Assembly (NCBI RefSeq): GCF_009711185.1
Contig: NZ_WMIF01000009.1
Location: forward strand, 1-64,000
Length of the DNA stretch: 64,000 bases
Origin: Paracoccus limosus
Lineage (GTDB): Bacteria; Pseudomonadota; Alphaproteobacteria; Rhodobacterales; Rhodobacteraceae
Direction: 5' to 3'
Shown here piece after piece: positions 27,016 to 33,428 of the stretch. Every line of letters starts with the position of its first letter. Position 1 is the first letter of the stretch. The notes below the pieces were generated by a model that worked only from the letters and a program-made list of their open reading frames with translations, was not told the DNA's origin and did no database searches. The position numbers and the translations under genes are program-made.

Positions 27016-27060
27016 CTTCTTTCGTGCTGAAATATCCCGGGGTCCGGGGCAGCGCCCCGG
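27016..27060. repeat. Extragenic palindromic repeat, copy 1
   Basis: CTTCTTTCGTGCTGAAATATCC followed by a GC-rich palindrome (GGGGTCCGGGGCAGCGCCCCGG). A second copy with the same order lies at 58979-59030. Elements of this shape are scattered in Rhodobacteraceae genomes between genes; they may end transcription in both directions. Confidence 0.65.
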
Positions 27061-27094
27061 TCCTGCCCGTGCCAGCCAGACCGGCAAAAGGAAA

Positions 27095-27119
27095 GGGGCT
27101 GACCCATTGGGCCAGCCCC
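27095..27119 (-). terminator. Terminator of the small leftward gene
   Basis: An 11-bp stem with one mismatch (GGGGCTGGCCC with GGGTCAGCCCC read leftwards) and a 3-base loop, followed on the leftward strand by TTTCCTTTT. It lies 34 bases beyond the stop of the small gene at 27154. Confidence 0.75.
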
Positions 27120-27153
27120 CTGATCGATACGGAACTTGCGCCCCGTAAAGATA

Positions 27154-27357
27154 TCAGCTGTCGTCGTTGTCCGAAGCCACGGCGGCGATGACGCCCAGCA
27201 GCAGCAGAGCCGGAACGACGAGGCCAGCGTTCGACGAAGCGGGCTTCTCGTCGACAACAACCGGCTCCACGTCCACGACGGGGGCGACATAGCCGCCGGC
27301 CAGAGCCGACGAAGCCGTCAGGCCGAGGGCCAGGGCGAAGGTAGCGAATTTGGTCAT
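27154..27357 (-). CDS. Small secreted or membrane-anchored protein of unknown function, 67 aa
   Basis: Signal peptide MTKFATFALALGLTASSALAGG, a short valine/proline/acidic stretch (YVAPVVDVEPVVVDEKPASS), one hydrophobic helix (AGLVVPALLLLGVIAAVA) and an acidic end (SDNDDS). I know similar short proteins, with GGY, an acidic Val-rich middle and a single helix, only as uncharacterised proteins in this bacterial group. The ATG at 27357 has GGAG seven bases upstream; the ATG two codons earlier is too close to that site. It has its own terminator and faces the YjbF-like gene. The layout is reminiscent of small YjbE-type proteins near yjbF/yjbH, but sequence support for that is lacking. Confidence 0.72.
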   Translation of the reverse strand: MTKFATFALALGLTASSALAGGYVAPVVDVEPVVVDEKPASSNAGLVVPALLLLGVIAAVASDNDDS

Positions 27358-27571
27358 GATCATGCTCCGTTCAGTACTTTGAAGGCTGCCGTTCCCAGCA
27401 GCATCCAAGGGACAGTCGCATAAAGCCAATGGCTTGGAAAGCGGTCTTGACGGAGCGCCTTTCCGCGTTGCCCGCGACTGTTGCATATTAGCCAACACCC
27501 GCTCCGATGCGCGGCAAGCCGCCGGCCCATGCGCCAATCCCTGCCACATGCCTATCCCGCCAACGTGCAGG

Positions 27572-28354
27572 TCATTTCCGGTAAAGGGTCAAAAAAACAA
27601 CATAAAATACCGCAGAAATCGCGACAATCGATGGCCCGGCCGGCGTATCCAGCCGCAAGCTGGCCCAAAGTCCGCCCATGACCGACAGCGCTCCGATCAG
27701 CGTGGCGGAACCTGCCATCTGCTCGGGCGTTTTGGCTATCGCACGCGCCGCCGCAGCCGGCACGATCAGCATGGCCGAGATCAGCAAGGCCCCCACGATA
27801 CGAATCGCGATGGCCACGGTGATCGCCACGGTCAGCGACAGGATCAGCCGCTCGACGCCCGGATCGATTCCCGAGGCCAGCGCCAGCTCTTCGTTGACCG
27901 AGGCCGTCACCAGCCGCTGCCAGCGCCAGATCAGCACCCCCAGCACCACCACCGCCCCGCCCCAGATCCAGCCCAGATCGCCCTTGCTGACCGCAAGGAT
28001 GTCGCCAAACAGGAACGCATCCAGATTGACCCGCAGCGCGGGGATGAAGCTGGCCGCCAGCAAGCCCACCGCCAGCGCCGAATGCGCGATCACGCCCAGC
28101 ACCGTGTCCATGCCCTGCCCCCGCCCGGTCAGCCATGCCACGGCCAGCGCCATGGCGACCGCGACCAGTCCGGTGCCAAGGTAAAAGGGCATGGCAAAGG
28201 CAAAGCTCAGCGCCACGCCCAGAATCGCCGCATGCGAGGTGGAATCACCGAAATAGGCCATGCGCCGCCACACCACGAAAGAGCCCAGCGGCCCCGTCGC
28301 CAGCACAAGGCCCAGCCCGGCCAGCAGGGCGCGGGTCATGAAATCGTCCAGCAT
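27572..28354 (-). CDS. znuB: Zinc ABC transporter permease ZnuB, 260 aa
   Basis: A polytopic inner-membrane protein with about eight hydrophobic helices, of the ABC-3 metal permease family. The N-terminal region (GPLGSFVVWRRMAYFGDSTSHAAILGVAL) is a signature of ZnuB and contains the conserved SHAAILG helix. It lies nine bases downstream of znuC, which follows zur, so the three form an operon zur-znuC-znuB. It should pair with ZnuC and the divergently encoded ZnuA to import zinc. Confidence 0.95.
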   Translation of the reverse strand: MLDDFMTRALLAGLGLVLATGPLGSFVVWRRMAYFGDSTSHAAILGVALSFAFAMPFYLGTGLVAVAMALAVAWLTGRGQGMDTVLGVIAHSALAVGLLAASFIPALRVNLDAFLFGDILAVSKGDLGWIWGGAVVVLGVLIWRWQRLVTASVNEELALASGIDPGVERLILSLTVAITVAIAIRIVGALLISAMLIVPAAAARAIAKTPEQMAGSATLIGALSVMGGLWASLRLDTPAGPSIVAISAVFYVVFLTLYRK

Positions 28355-28363
28355 CGGGAATCC

Positions 28364-29137
28364 TCAGGCGTGATGGTGATGGGCGCAATCGGGCCCGTGC
28401 ACATGGTCGGCCACGTGATCGTGGTCGTGATCGTGGTGATGGCGATACAGCGCCAGCGTGCCCTGCGACTCGGCGCCGAACAGCGCCCGATAGGCCGGGG
28501 CGGCGCTGACCACCTGTGGCGTGCCCTCGCAGCAGATATGCCCGTTCAGGCAGATCACCCGGTCCGAGGCCCGCATCACTACCAGCAGATCATGGCTGAC
28601 CATCAGGACGGCGGCGCCGGTCTCGGCGCGGACCTCCTCGATCAGCTTGTAAAAGGCGATGATGCCGGGTTGGTCCAGGCCCTGCGTCGGCTCGTCCAGC
28701 ACTAGAAGCTGCGGATGGTTCAGCAGCGCCCGCGCCAGCAGGACGCGCTGGAACTGCCCGCCCGACAGGGCCGCGATCTGCCGCCCCTCCAGCCCCGGCA
28801 CGCCGGTGCGCTCCAGCACGGCCGCCGCCTGGGCGTCGCTGACCCGCAGCGGCAGCGACAGGAAACGGCGCACGGTCATCGGCATCGCCCGCTCGATATG
28901 CACGCGCTGCGGCACATAGCCGATGCGCAGCCCGGCCAGCCGCTCGACCCGCCCCGAGGCCAGCTTGACCTGCCCCAGGAGCGCCCGCACCAGCGTCGAC
29001 TTACCCGAGCCGTTCGGGCCGACCACGGTCACGATTTCGGCCGGGTCGATGCGCAGGTCGATATGCGACAGCACCGGCTGATCGGCACCGGCATGGCGCA
29101 CGCTCAGATCGCTGGCCCGGATCAGCGCGCCGCTCAT
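28364..29137 (-). CDS. znuC: Zinc ABC transporter ATPase ZnuC, 257 aa
   Basis: ABC ATPase with Walker A VVGPNGSGKSTLV, the Q-loop region, signature LSGGQFQRVLLARALL, Walker B LLVLDEPTQGLD and H-loop VSHD. The last about 25 residues are an unusual histidine/aspartate tail (YRHHHDHDHDHVADHVHG and further, ending HHHHA) that could buffer zinc in the cytoplasm. The start at 29137 overlaps the zur stop by four bases (29134-29137); a slightly earlier ATG is possible but less fitting. Expected to be repressed by Zur when zinc is plentiful. Confidence 0.95.
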   Translation of the reverse strand: MSGALIRASDLSVRHAGADQPVLSHIDLRIDPAEIVTVVGPNGSGKSTLVRALLGQVKLASGRVERLAGLRIGYVPQRVHIERAMPMTVRRFLSLPLRVSDAQAAAVLERTGVPGLEGRQIAALSGGQFQRVLLARALLNHPQLLVLDEPTQGLDQPGIIAFYKLIEEVRAETGAAVLMVSHDLLVVMRASDRVICLNGHICCEGTPQVVSAAPAYRALFGAESQGTLALYRHHHDHDHDHVADHVHGPDCAHHHHA

Positions 29138-29625
29138 GCCCCGGCCTCCGCACAGCGGGCACACAGGCCCAAAAGCTCGATGGTGCTGCGTTCCACGGCA
29201 AAGCCCGACTCGGCACCCAGATCATGGATGGCGGCGCGCAGCGCGCTGCTTTCGGCCTCGGCCACCTGTTCACAGGACCGGCAGATCAGGAAGGCCGGCG
29301 AATGGTCGCGCTGTTCCGACAGGCAGGCGGCATAGGCGTTCAGGCGCCGCACGCGATGGGCAAAGCCGTGTTCGACCAGAAAATCCAGCGCGCGATAGGC
29401 CACCGGCGGCTGCTTGCCAAAGCCCTCGGCCGCGAGCCGGTCCAGAACGTCATAGGCGCCCATGGCGCGATGCGATTCCAGCAGGATCTCCAGCACGCGC
29501 CGGCGCACCGGGGTCAGCCGCACACCTTCGGCCCGCGCCTGCGCCTCGGCCCGGCTCAGCACGGTGGCAGCGCAATGCGCGTGATCATGGGCATGGAACG
29601 GATCCGGGGCGGGCGGGCTGTTCAT
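29134..29625 (-). CDS. zur: Zinc uptake regulator Zur (Fur family), 163 aa
   Basis: A Fur-family repressor: winged-helix region (EGVRLTPVRRRVLEILLESHRAMGAYDVLDRL, then KQPPVAYRALDFLVEHGFAHRV), followed by the dimerisation and metal domain with CRSC and CARC pairs that hold the structural zinc. The N-terminus is histidine-rich (FHAHDHAHC). Position at the head of znuCB and opposite znuA identifies it as Zur rather than Fur. One Zur-box-like sequence overlaps its own start codon (29625), so it probably represses itself as well as znuA. Confidence 0.94.
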   Translation of the reverse strand: MNSPPAPDPFHAHDHAHCAATVLSRAEAQARAEGVRLTPVRRRVLEILLESHRAMGAYDVLDRLAAEGFGKQPPVAYRALDFLVEHGFAHRVRRLNAYAACLSEQRDHSPAFLICRSCEQVAEAESSALRAAIHDLGAESGFAVERSTIELLGLCARCAEAGA

Positions 29626-29665
29626 GTTATACTATCACATTTTTCTTGACGCGTTACGGTATAAC
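29625..29665. promoter_or_regulatory. Two Zur-box-like operators between zur and znuA
   Basis: Site 1, TGTTATACTATCACA (29625-29639), and site 2, GTTACGGTATAAC (29653-29665, extended reverse complement TGTTATACCGTAACG), share the half-site TGTTATAC in opposite orientations. This fits the AT-rich dyads bound by Zur in alphaproteobacteria. Site 1 touches the zur start codon and site 2 lies 35 bases before znuA, so one cluster can control both directions. The TTGACG at 29646 could be a -35 element for znuA. Confidence 0.75.
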
Positions 29666-29700
29666 ATAAATAAGCGGGGCGTTTCCGCAAGAGAGGCGCC

Positions 29701-30633
29701 ATGATGCACACCCCCTTCCTTCGTCTGATCCTGACCGGCACTACCGCGCTGGCCCCAGCCCTTGCGCTGGCCAAGCCGCCCGCCGTGGTCACCGACATTC
29801 CTGCGGTGCAGGCCTTGGCCCAGCAGGTCATGGGCGATCTGGGCCAGCCGGGCGTGCTGATGGATCAGGGCGGCGACCCGCATCACTATCAGCTGCGCCC
29901 CAGTCAGGCGGCCAGCCTGCAGGATGCCGATCTGCTGGTCTGGATCGGCCCCGAGCTGACGCCCTGGCTGACCCGCAGCGCCGATTCGCTTGGCCCGGAT
30001 CGCAGCCTGCCGCTGCTGGCGCAATCCGGCACCCATCTGCGCAGCTATGCTGGCAATGGCGACGAGGATCACGACCATGCCGAGGGCGACGGCCACGATC
30101 ACGACCATGACGGCACCGATCCGCACGCTTGGCTGGACCCGCAGAACGGCGTGACATGGCTGAATGCGCTGGCCGGGGCGCTGGCGCAGCGCGACCCCGA
30201 GAATGCCGCCACCTATCAGGCCAATGCCGCCAAGGGCGTCGCCCAGATCGAGGCGCTGGACGCCACGCTGAAGGCGGAGCTGGCGCCGGTGCAGGGCAAG
30301 CCCTTCGTCGTCTTTCACGATGCCTATGGCTACTTCACCGCGCATTTCGGCCTGCCGCCGGCGGTCGCGGTCAGTCTGGGCGATGCCTCGACGCCCTCGG
30401 CGGCACGGCTGTCGCAGATCCGCGCGCAGATTCACGACAGCGGCGCCGTCTGTGCCTTTCCCGAGCGCAACCACGACGCCCGGCTGCTGGAGGCCGTGAC
30501 CGAGGGCAGCAACCTGCGTCCGGGCGCGGCACTGGACCCCGAGGGCACCGCCGCCGAGCGCGGGGCCGGGCTTTACGCCGCCATTCTGCAGGGTCTTGCC
30601 ACGACGCTGGTGGATTGCCTGTCGCAGGGCTGA
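29701..30633 (+). CDS. znuA: Zinc ABC transporter substrate-binding protein ZnuA, 310 aa
   Basis: Signal peptide of about 24 residues (ILTGTTALAPALALA), then a cluster A-1/ZnuA fold. The metal-binding histidines are recognisable in GGDPHHYQLRPSQ, DPHAWLDPQN and FHDAYGYFTAHF. Between the first two lies a flexible His/Asp loop (DEDHDHAEGDGHDHDHDG), typical of ZnuA and absent from manganese-binding relatives, which captures zinc in the periplasm. It is divergent from zur-znuCB and ends at a strong hairpin. A GAGAGGCGCC sequence before the ATG serves as ribosome site. Confidence 0.96.
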   Translation: MMHTPFLRLILTGTTALAPALALAKPPAVVTDIPAVQALAQQVMGDLGQPGVLMDQGGDPHHYQLRPSQAASLQDADLLVWIGPELTPWLTRSADSLGPDRSLPLLAQSGTHLRSYAGNGDEDHDHAEGDGHDHDHDGTDPHAWLDPQNGVTWLNALAGALAQRDPENAATYQANAAKGVAQIEALDATLKAELAPVQGKPFVVFHDAYGYFTAHFGLPPAVAVSLGDASTPSAARLSQIRAQIHDSGAVCAFPERNHDARLLEAVTEGSNLRPGAALDPEGTAAERGAGLYAAILQGLATTLVDCLSQG

Positions 30634-30661
30634 GTTTCCGGCACCCTCCCACGGCCGGAAC

Positions 30662-30689
30662 GGGCAGGCGCCAGCCAAGGCGCCTGCCC
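30662..30689 (+). terminator. Hairpin after znuA
   Basis: A perfect 11-bp stem (GGGCAGGCGCC with GGCGCCTGCCC) and 6-base loop lies 28 bases past the znuA stop, followed by TGTTGC. Likely the transcript end, although the T-run is poor. Confidence 0.65.
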
Positions 30690-30815
30690 TGTTGCATTGC
30701 ACGCAAGGGTCGAGAAACGCTTGGCGAATAATTCCTGACTATTTCCCTTTGACATCCCCGACGAAGTTTGTCAGGTTATGCTTACCGCGACAGACACCGC
30801 AACGAGGACATGGAC

Positions 30816-30992
30816 ATGACCGCGATCCGCCCCGCCGAATTCACGCGCCCCGGCGTCACTGCCCTGCAGCGCCTCCCCGAACATGATGCCGAGGTGTTGA
30901 CCGCCGGCGGCAATCAGGCGCTGATCGTGCTGGGCGATCAGGTCTACAACCTGCGCATCACCCGCGCGGGCAAGCTGATCCTGACCAAGTAA
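30816..30992 (+). CDS. hemP: Hemin uptake protein HemP, 58 aa
   Basis: A short cytoplasmic protein whose C-terminal half, LTAGGNQALIVLGDQVYNLRITRAGKLILTK, is the HemP signature. HemP proteins are linked to haem uptake and in other bacteria promote expression of haem receptors under iron limitation. GAGG lies eight bases before the ATG at 30816; an ATG two codons earlier is too close to it. Upstream, TTGACA at 30749-30754 could be a -35 element, with an uncertain -10. No haem receptor or transporter gene is adjacent, so it is an orphan hemP here. A strong bidirectional terminator follows. Confidence 0.9.
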   Translation: MTAIRPAEFTRPGVTALQRLPEHDAEVLTAGGNQALIVLGDQVYNLRITRAGKLILTK

Positions 30993-31047
30993 TCCCGATC
31001 GCGCCGCAGTCGCGGCCCCTTCTCTCTCATTCTCTCTCACGGACAAG

Positions 31048-31080
31048 ACAAAGGGCGCGGTCGGTAACCGCGCCCTTTGT
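31048..31080. terminator. Bidirectional terminator between hemP and rluB
   Basis: A perfect 14-bp stem (ACAAAGGGCGCGGT with ACCGCGCCCTTTGT) and 5-base loop, with CATTTTC on the right. It sits between the convergent ends of hemP and rluB and can serve both. Confidence 0.85.
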
Positions 31081-31110
31081 CATTTTCAGCCCGGCGATGT
31101 GGCGGGCGTA

Positions 31111-32775
31111 TCAGCCCCGCCGCGGTCCACGGTCGCCACCCGGCTTGCCGCCCGGACGCGGACCCGGCTTGCCACCGACGCGCGGGCCGCCGGGTTTCGC
31201 CCCGAACTTGCCAGCGGGCTTGCCGCCCGGCTTGCCACCGGGGCCGGGCTTGAAGCCGTCGCGCGGCTGGAACTTGCGCTCGCCATCCTCGCGCTTGCCA
31301 AACGGCCGGTCGCCCGAATCGCGGCGGGCAAAGGGCTTGCGATCCCCGTCCTCGCGCTTGTGGAAGGGCTTGTCGCCACGCGGACCGGCGGGCCGGTCAC
31401 CGTCCTCGCGCCGTTGGAAGGGTTTGCGCTCACCATCCTCACGACGGGCAAAGGGCTTGCGGTCGCCATCCTCGCGACGCTGGAAAGGCTTGCGCTCACC
31501 ATCCTCACGACGGGCAAAGGGCTTGTCGCCGCCCTTGCCAAAGCCGCGCTTGTCGCCATCCTCACGCCGTTGGAACGGTTTACGGTCGCCATCTTCGCGG
31601 CGGGCGAAGGGCTTGCGATCACCATCTTCCCGACGCTGGAAGGGCTTGCGCTCACCATCCTCACGACGGGCAAAGGGTTTGTCGCCGCCCTTGCCAAAGC
31701 CGCGCTTGTCGCCATCCTCACGCCGTTGGAACGGTTTACGGTCGCCATCTTCACGACGTGCAAAGGGTTTGCGATCCCCGTCCTCGCGACGGGCGAAAGG
31801 CTTGTCCTCGCGCTTGCCAAAGGGACGGTCGCCATCTTCGCGGCGGGCAAAGGGCTTGCGTTCGCCATCCTCGCGCCGCTTGAAGGGTTTGCGCTCGCCA
31901 TCCTCGCGCAGCGGACGGGGCGGACGCGGGCGCTGGTCGCGGCCCTCATCCTCACGGCGCCCGGCACCGCGTTCGCGGAAATCGCGCGGCTTTTCGTCGG
32001 GATCGCCGGTCAGAAGTCCGCCCAGCTGGTCGCGCAGCACCTTGCGCTTGATCTCGCGCACCTCGTTCGGCTCCAGCCCGGTCAGCTTGAACGGACCGTA
32101 GCCGATGCGGATCAGACGGTTCACGATGAGCCCGACATGCGACATGGCGCGGCGGATCTCGCGATTCTTGCCCTCGCGGATGCCGACGGTCAGCCAGGCA
32201 TTGGCGCCCTGCTGGCTGTCGAGATTGATCTCCATCGGCGCGAATTCCTCGCCGTCGATAACGACGCCGCGCCGCAGGGGGCCAAAGGTCAAATCGTTCG
32301 GGGTGCCGTTGACGCGCACGCGATAGCGGCGCAGCCAGCCTGTGGTCGGCAGCTCCAGCCGACGCTTCAGCTCGCCATCATTGGTCAAAAGCAGCAGACC
32401 TTCGGAGTTGAGATCCAGCCGGCCCACGGTCATCACCCGCGGCAGATCGCGCGGCAGCGCGTCAAAGACCGTCTGGCGGCCCTTTTCGTCGCTTTCGGTC
32501 GTGACCAGACCCAAGGGCTTGTAATAGAGCCAAAGCTTGGTTTCCTGCGGATCTTCCAGACGCTTGCCGTCGACGGTGATGCGGTCCTCGGGCAGCACGT
32601 CCAGCGCCGGGCTGTCGACCCTCTTGCCGTTCACCAGGACCCGGCCTTCCAGAATCATGCGCTCGGCCTCGCGGCGGCTGGCAACGCCGGCGCGCGCCAT
32701 CACCTTGGCGATGCGGTCGCCGGAACCGGTCTCGGCATTGGTTTCCGGGGTGGTAGGGGGCATGTCGTCGGTCAT
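31111..32775 (-). CDS. rluB: 23S rRNA pseudouridine synthase (RluB-type) with long repetitive tail, 554 aa
   Basis: An S4 RNA-binding domain (RIAKVMARAGVASRREAERMILEGRVLVNG, residues 21-50) and a pseudouridine synthase domain with the active-site motif GRLDLNSEGLLLLTNDGEL (118-136, catalytic Asp121) make this an RsuA/RluB/E/F enzyme. The catalytic part ends near residue 255. The last 300 residues are a low-complexity tail of units such as KPFARREDGDRKPFQRRED, interrupted by GFGKGGD, and a final Gly/Pro/Lys-rich segment. Basic tails are common in alphaproteobacterial RluB, but this is a long one. It contains a 156-bp tandem duplication. Start is MTDDMPPTTPE at 32775, divergent from tadA. Confidence 0.93.
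   Translation of the reverse strand: MTDDMPPTTPETNAETGSGDRIAKVMARAGVASRREAERMILEGRVLVNGKRVDSPALDVLPEDRITVDGKRLEDPQETKLWLYYKPLGLVTTESDEKGRQTVFDALPRDLPRVMTVGRLDLNSEGLLLLTNDGELKRRLELPTTGWLRRYRVRVNGTPNDLTFGPLRRGVVIDGEEFAPMEINLDSQQGANAWLTVGIREGKNREIRRAMSHVGLIVNRLIRIGYGPFKLTGLEPNEVREIKRKVLRDQLGGLLTGDPDEKPRDFRERGAGRREDEGRDQRPRPPRPLREDGERKPFKRREDGERKPFARREDGDRPFGKREDKPFARREDGDRKPFARREDGDRKPFQRREDGDKRGFGKGGDKPFARREDGERKPFQRREDGDRKPFARREDGDRKPFQRREDGDKRGFGKGGDKPFARREDGERKPFQRREDGDRKPFARREDGERKPFQRREDGDRPAGPRGDKPFHKREDGDRKPFARRDSGDRPFGKREDGERKFQPRDGFKPGPGGKPGGKPAGKFGAKPGGPRVGGKPGPRPGGKPGGDRGPRRG
31350..31920 (-). repeat. In-frame tandem repeats coding for the RluB tail
   Basis: About 30-base units encoding KPF(A/Q)RREDG(D/E)R alternate across this stretch. 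A longer unit is also duplicated: the GGDKPF-coding block beginning at 31525 recurs at 31681, a spacing of 156 bases or 52 codons. All spacings keep the frame, so the array is likely to expand and contract by slippage or recombination. It is not a CRISPR array because there are no unique spacers. Confidence 0.85.
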
Positions 32776-32884
32776 CGCAATCTCCTGCGCATCTCTGCGG
32801 TGGCAAAGCCGCCTTCCTACGCCGAATGGCGCGGCTTTGAAAGCAGTTCTTGCACCAGGGCGCGCGGCGCGCCAGAAACCCGCA

Positions 32885-33361
32885 ATGGAATTTTCGACGC
32901 ATATGCCCGAGGCGCTGGATCAGGCGCGCAGCGCTGCCGCACGGGGCGAAGTGCCTGTCGGCGCCGTGCTGGTCGGTGCAGATGGCCGCGTGCTGGCCCG
33001 CGCCGGCAACCGCACGCGCGAGGATAGCGACCCCACCGCCCATGCCGAGATCCTTGCGATCCGCGCCGCCTGCGCCGCGCTGGGATCGGAACGGCTGCCC
33101 GGCGCGCAGCTGTGGGTGACGCTGGAGCCCTGCCCGATGTGTGCCGCCGCCATCTCGGCTGCGCGCATCGCGGTGCTGTATTACGGCGCGGATGATCCGC
33201 GCATGGGCGGGGTCCGCCATGGCGCCCGCGTTTTTGACCATCCGCAATGCCACCATCGTCCCGAGATCATCGACGGCATTTCTGCGGAAGAATCGCGCAA
33301 CCTGCTGCAAGACTTCTTTCGCGCCCGTCGCGGGGCTGGCACTCTGGCGCGAGACGGGTGA
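32885..33361 (+). CDS. tadA: tRNA-specific adenosine deaminase TadA, 158 aa
   Basis: Deaminates A34 to inosine in the wobble position of tRNA-Arg(ACG). The zinc deaminase signature is complete: TAHAE (His53 and catalytic Glu55) and EPCPMC (Cys83, Cys86). The C-terminal part (GVRHGARVFDHPQCHHRPEI) is also typical. The start MEFSTHMPEALDQARSAAARGEVPVGAV fits the family although no strong ribosome site is seen; the Met at 32903 is an alternative. The open frame continues far upstream through antisense of rluB and should not be included. Confidence 0.93.
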   Translation: MEFSTHMPEALDQARSAAARGEVPVGAVLVGADGRVLARAGNRTREDSDPTAHAEILAIRAACAALGSERLPGAQLWVTLEPCPMCAAAISAARIAVLYYGADDPRMGGVRHGARVFDHPQCHHRPEIIDGISAEESRNLLQDFFRARRGAGTLARDG

Positions 33362-33428
33362 TGTTCGCGGTTGCGCTGCAGTGCGGCATGAATAACATCC
33401 CCAGCCGGGATGGATTTCGGGGGAACAG

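Noticed and set aside
31350..31920. Regular repeats that might be a CRISPR array
   Set aside because: The units are in-frame coding repeats of the rluB tail, imperfect and contiguous, without unique spacers or cas genes.
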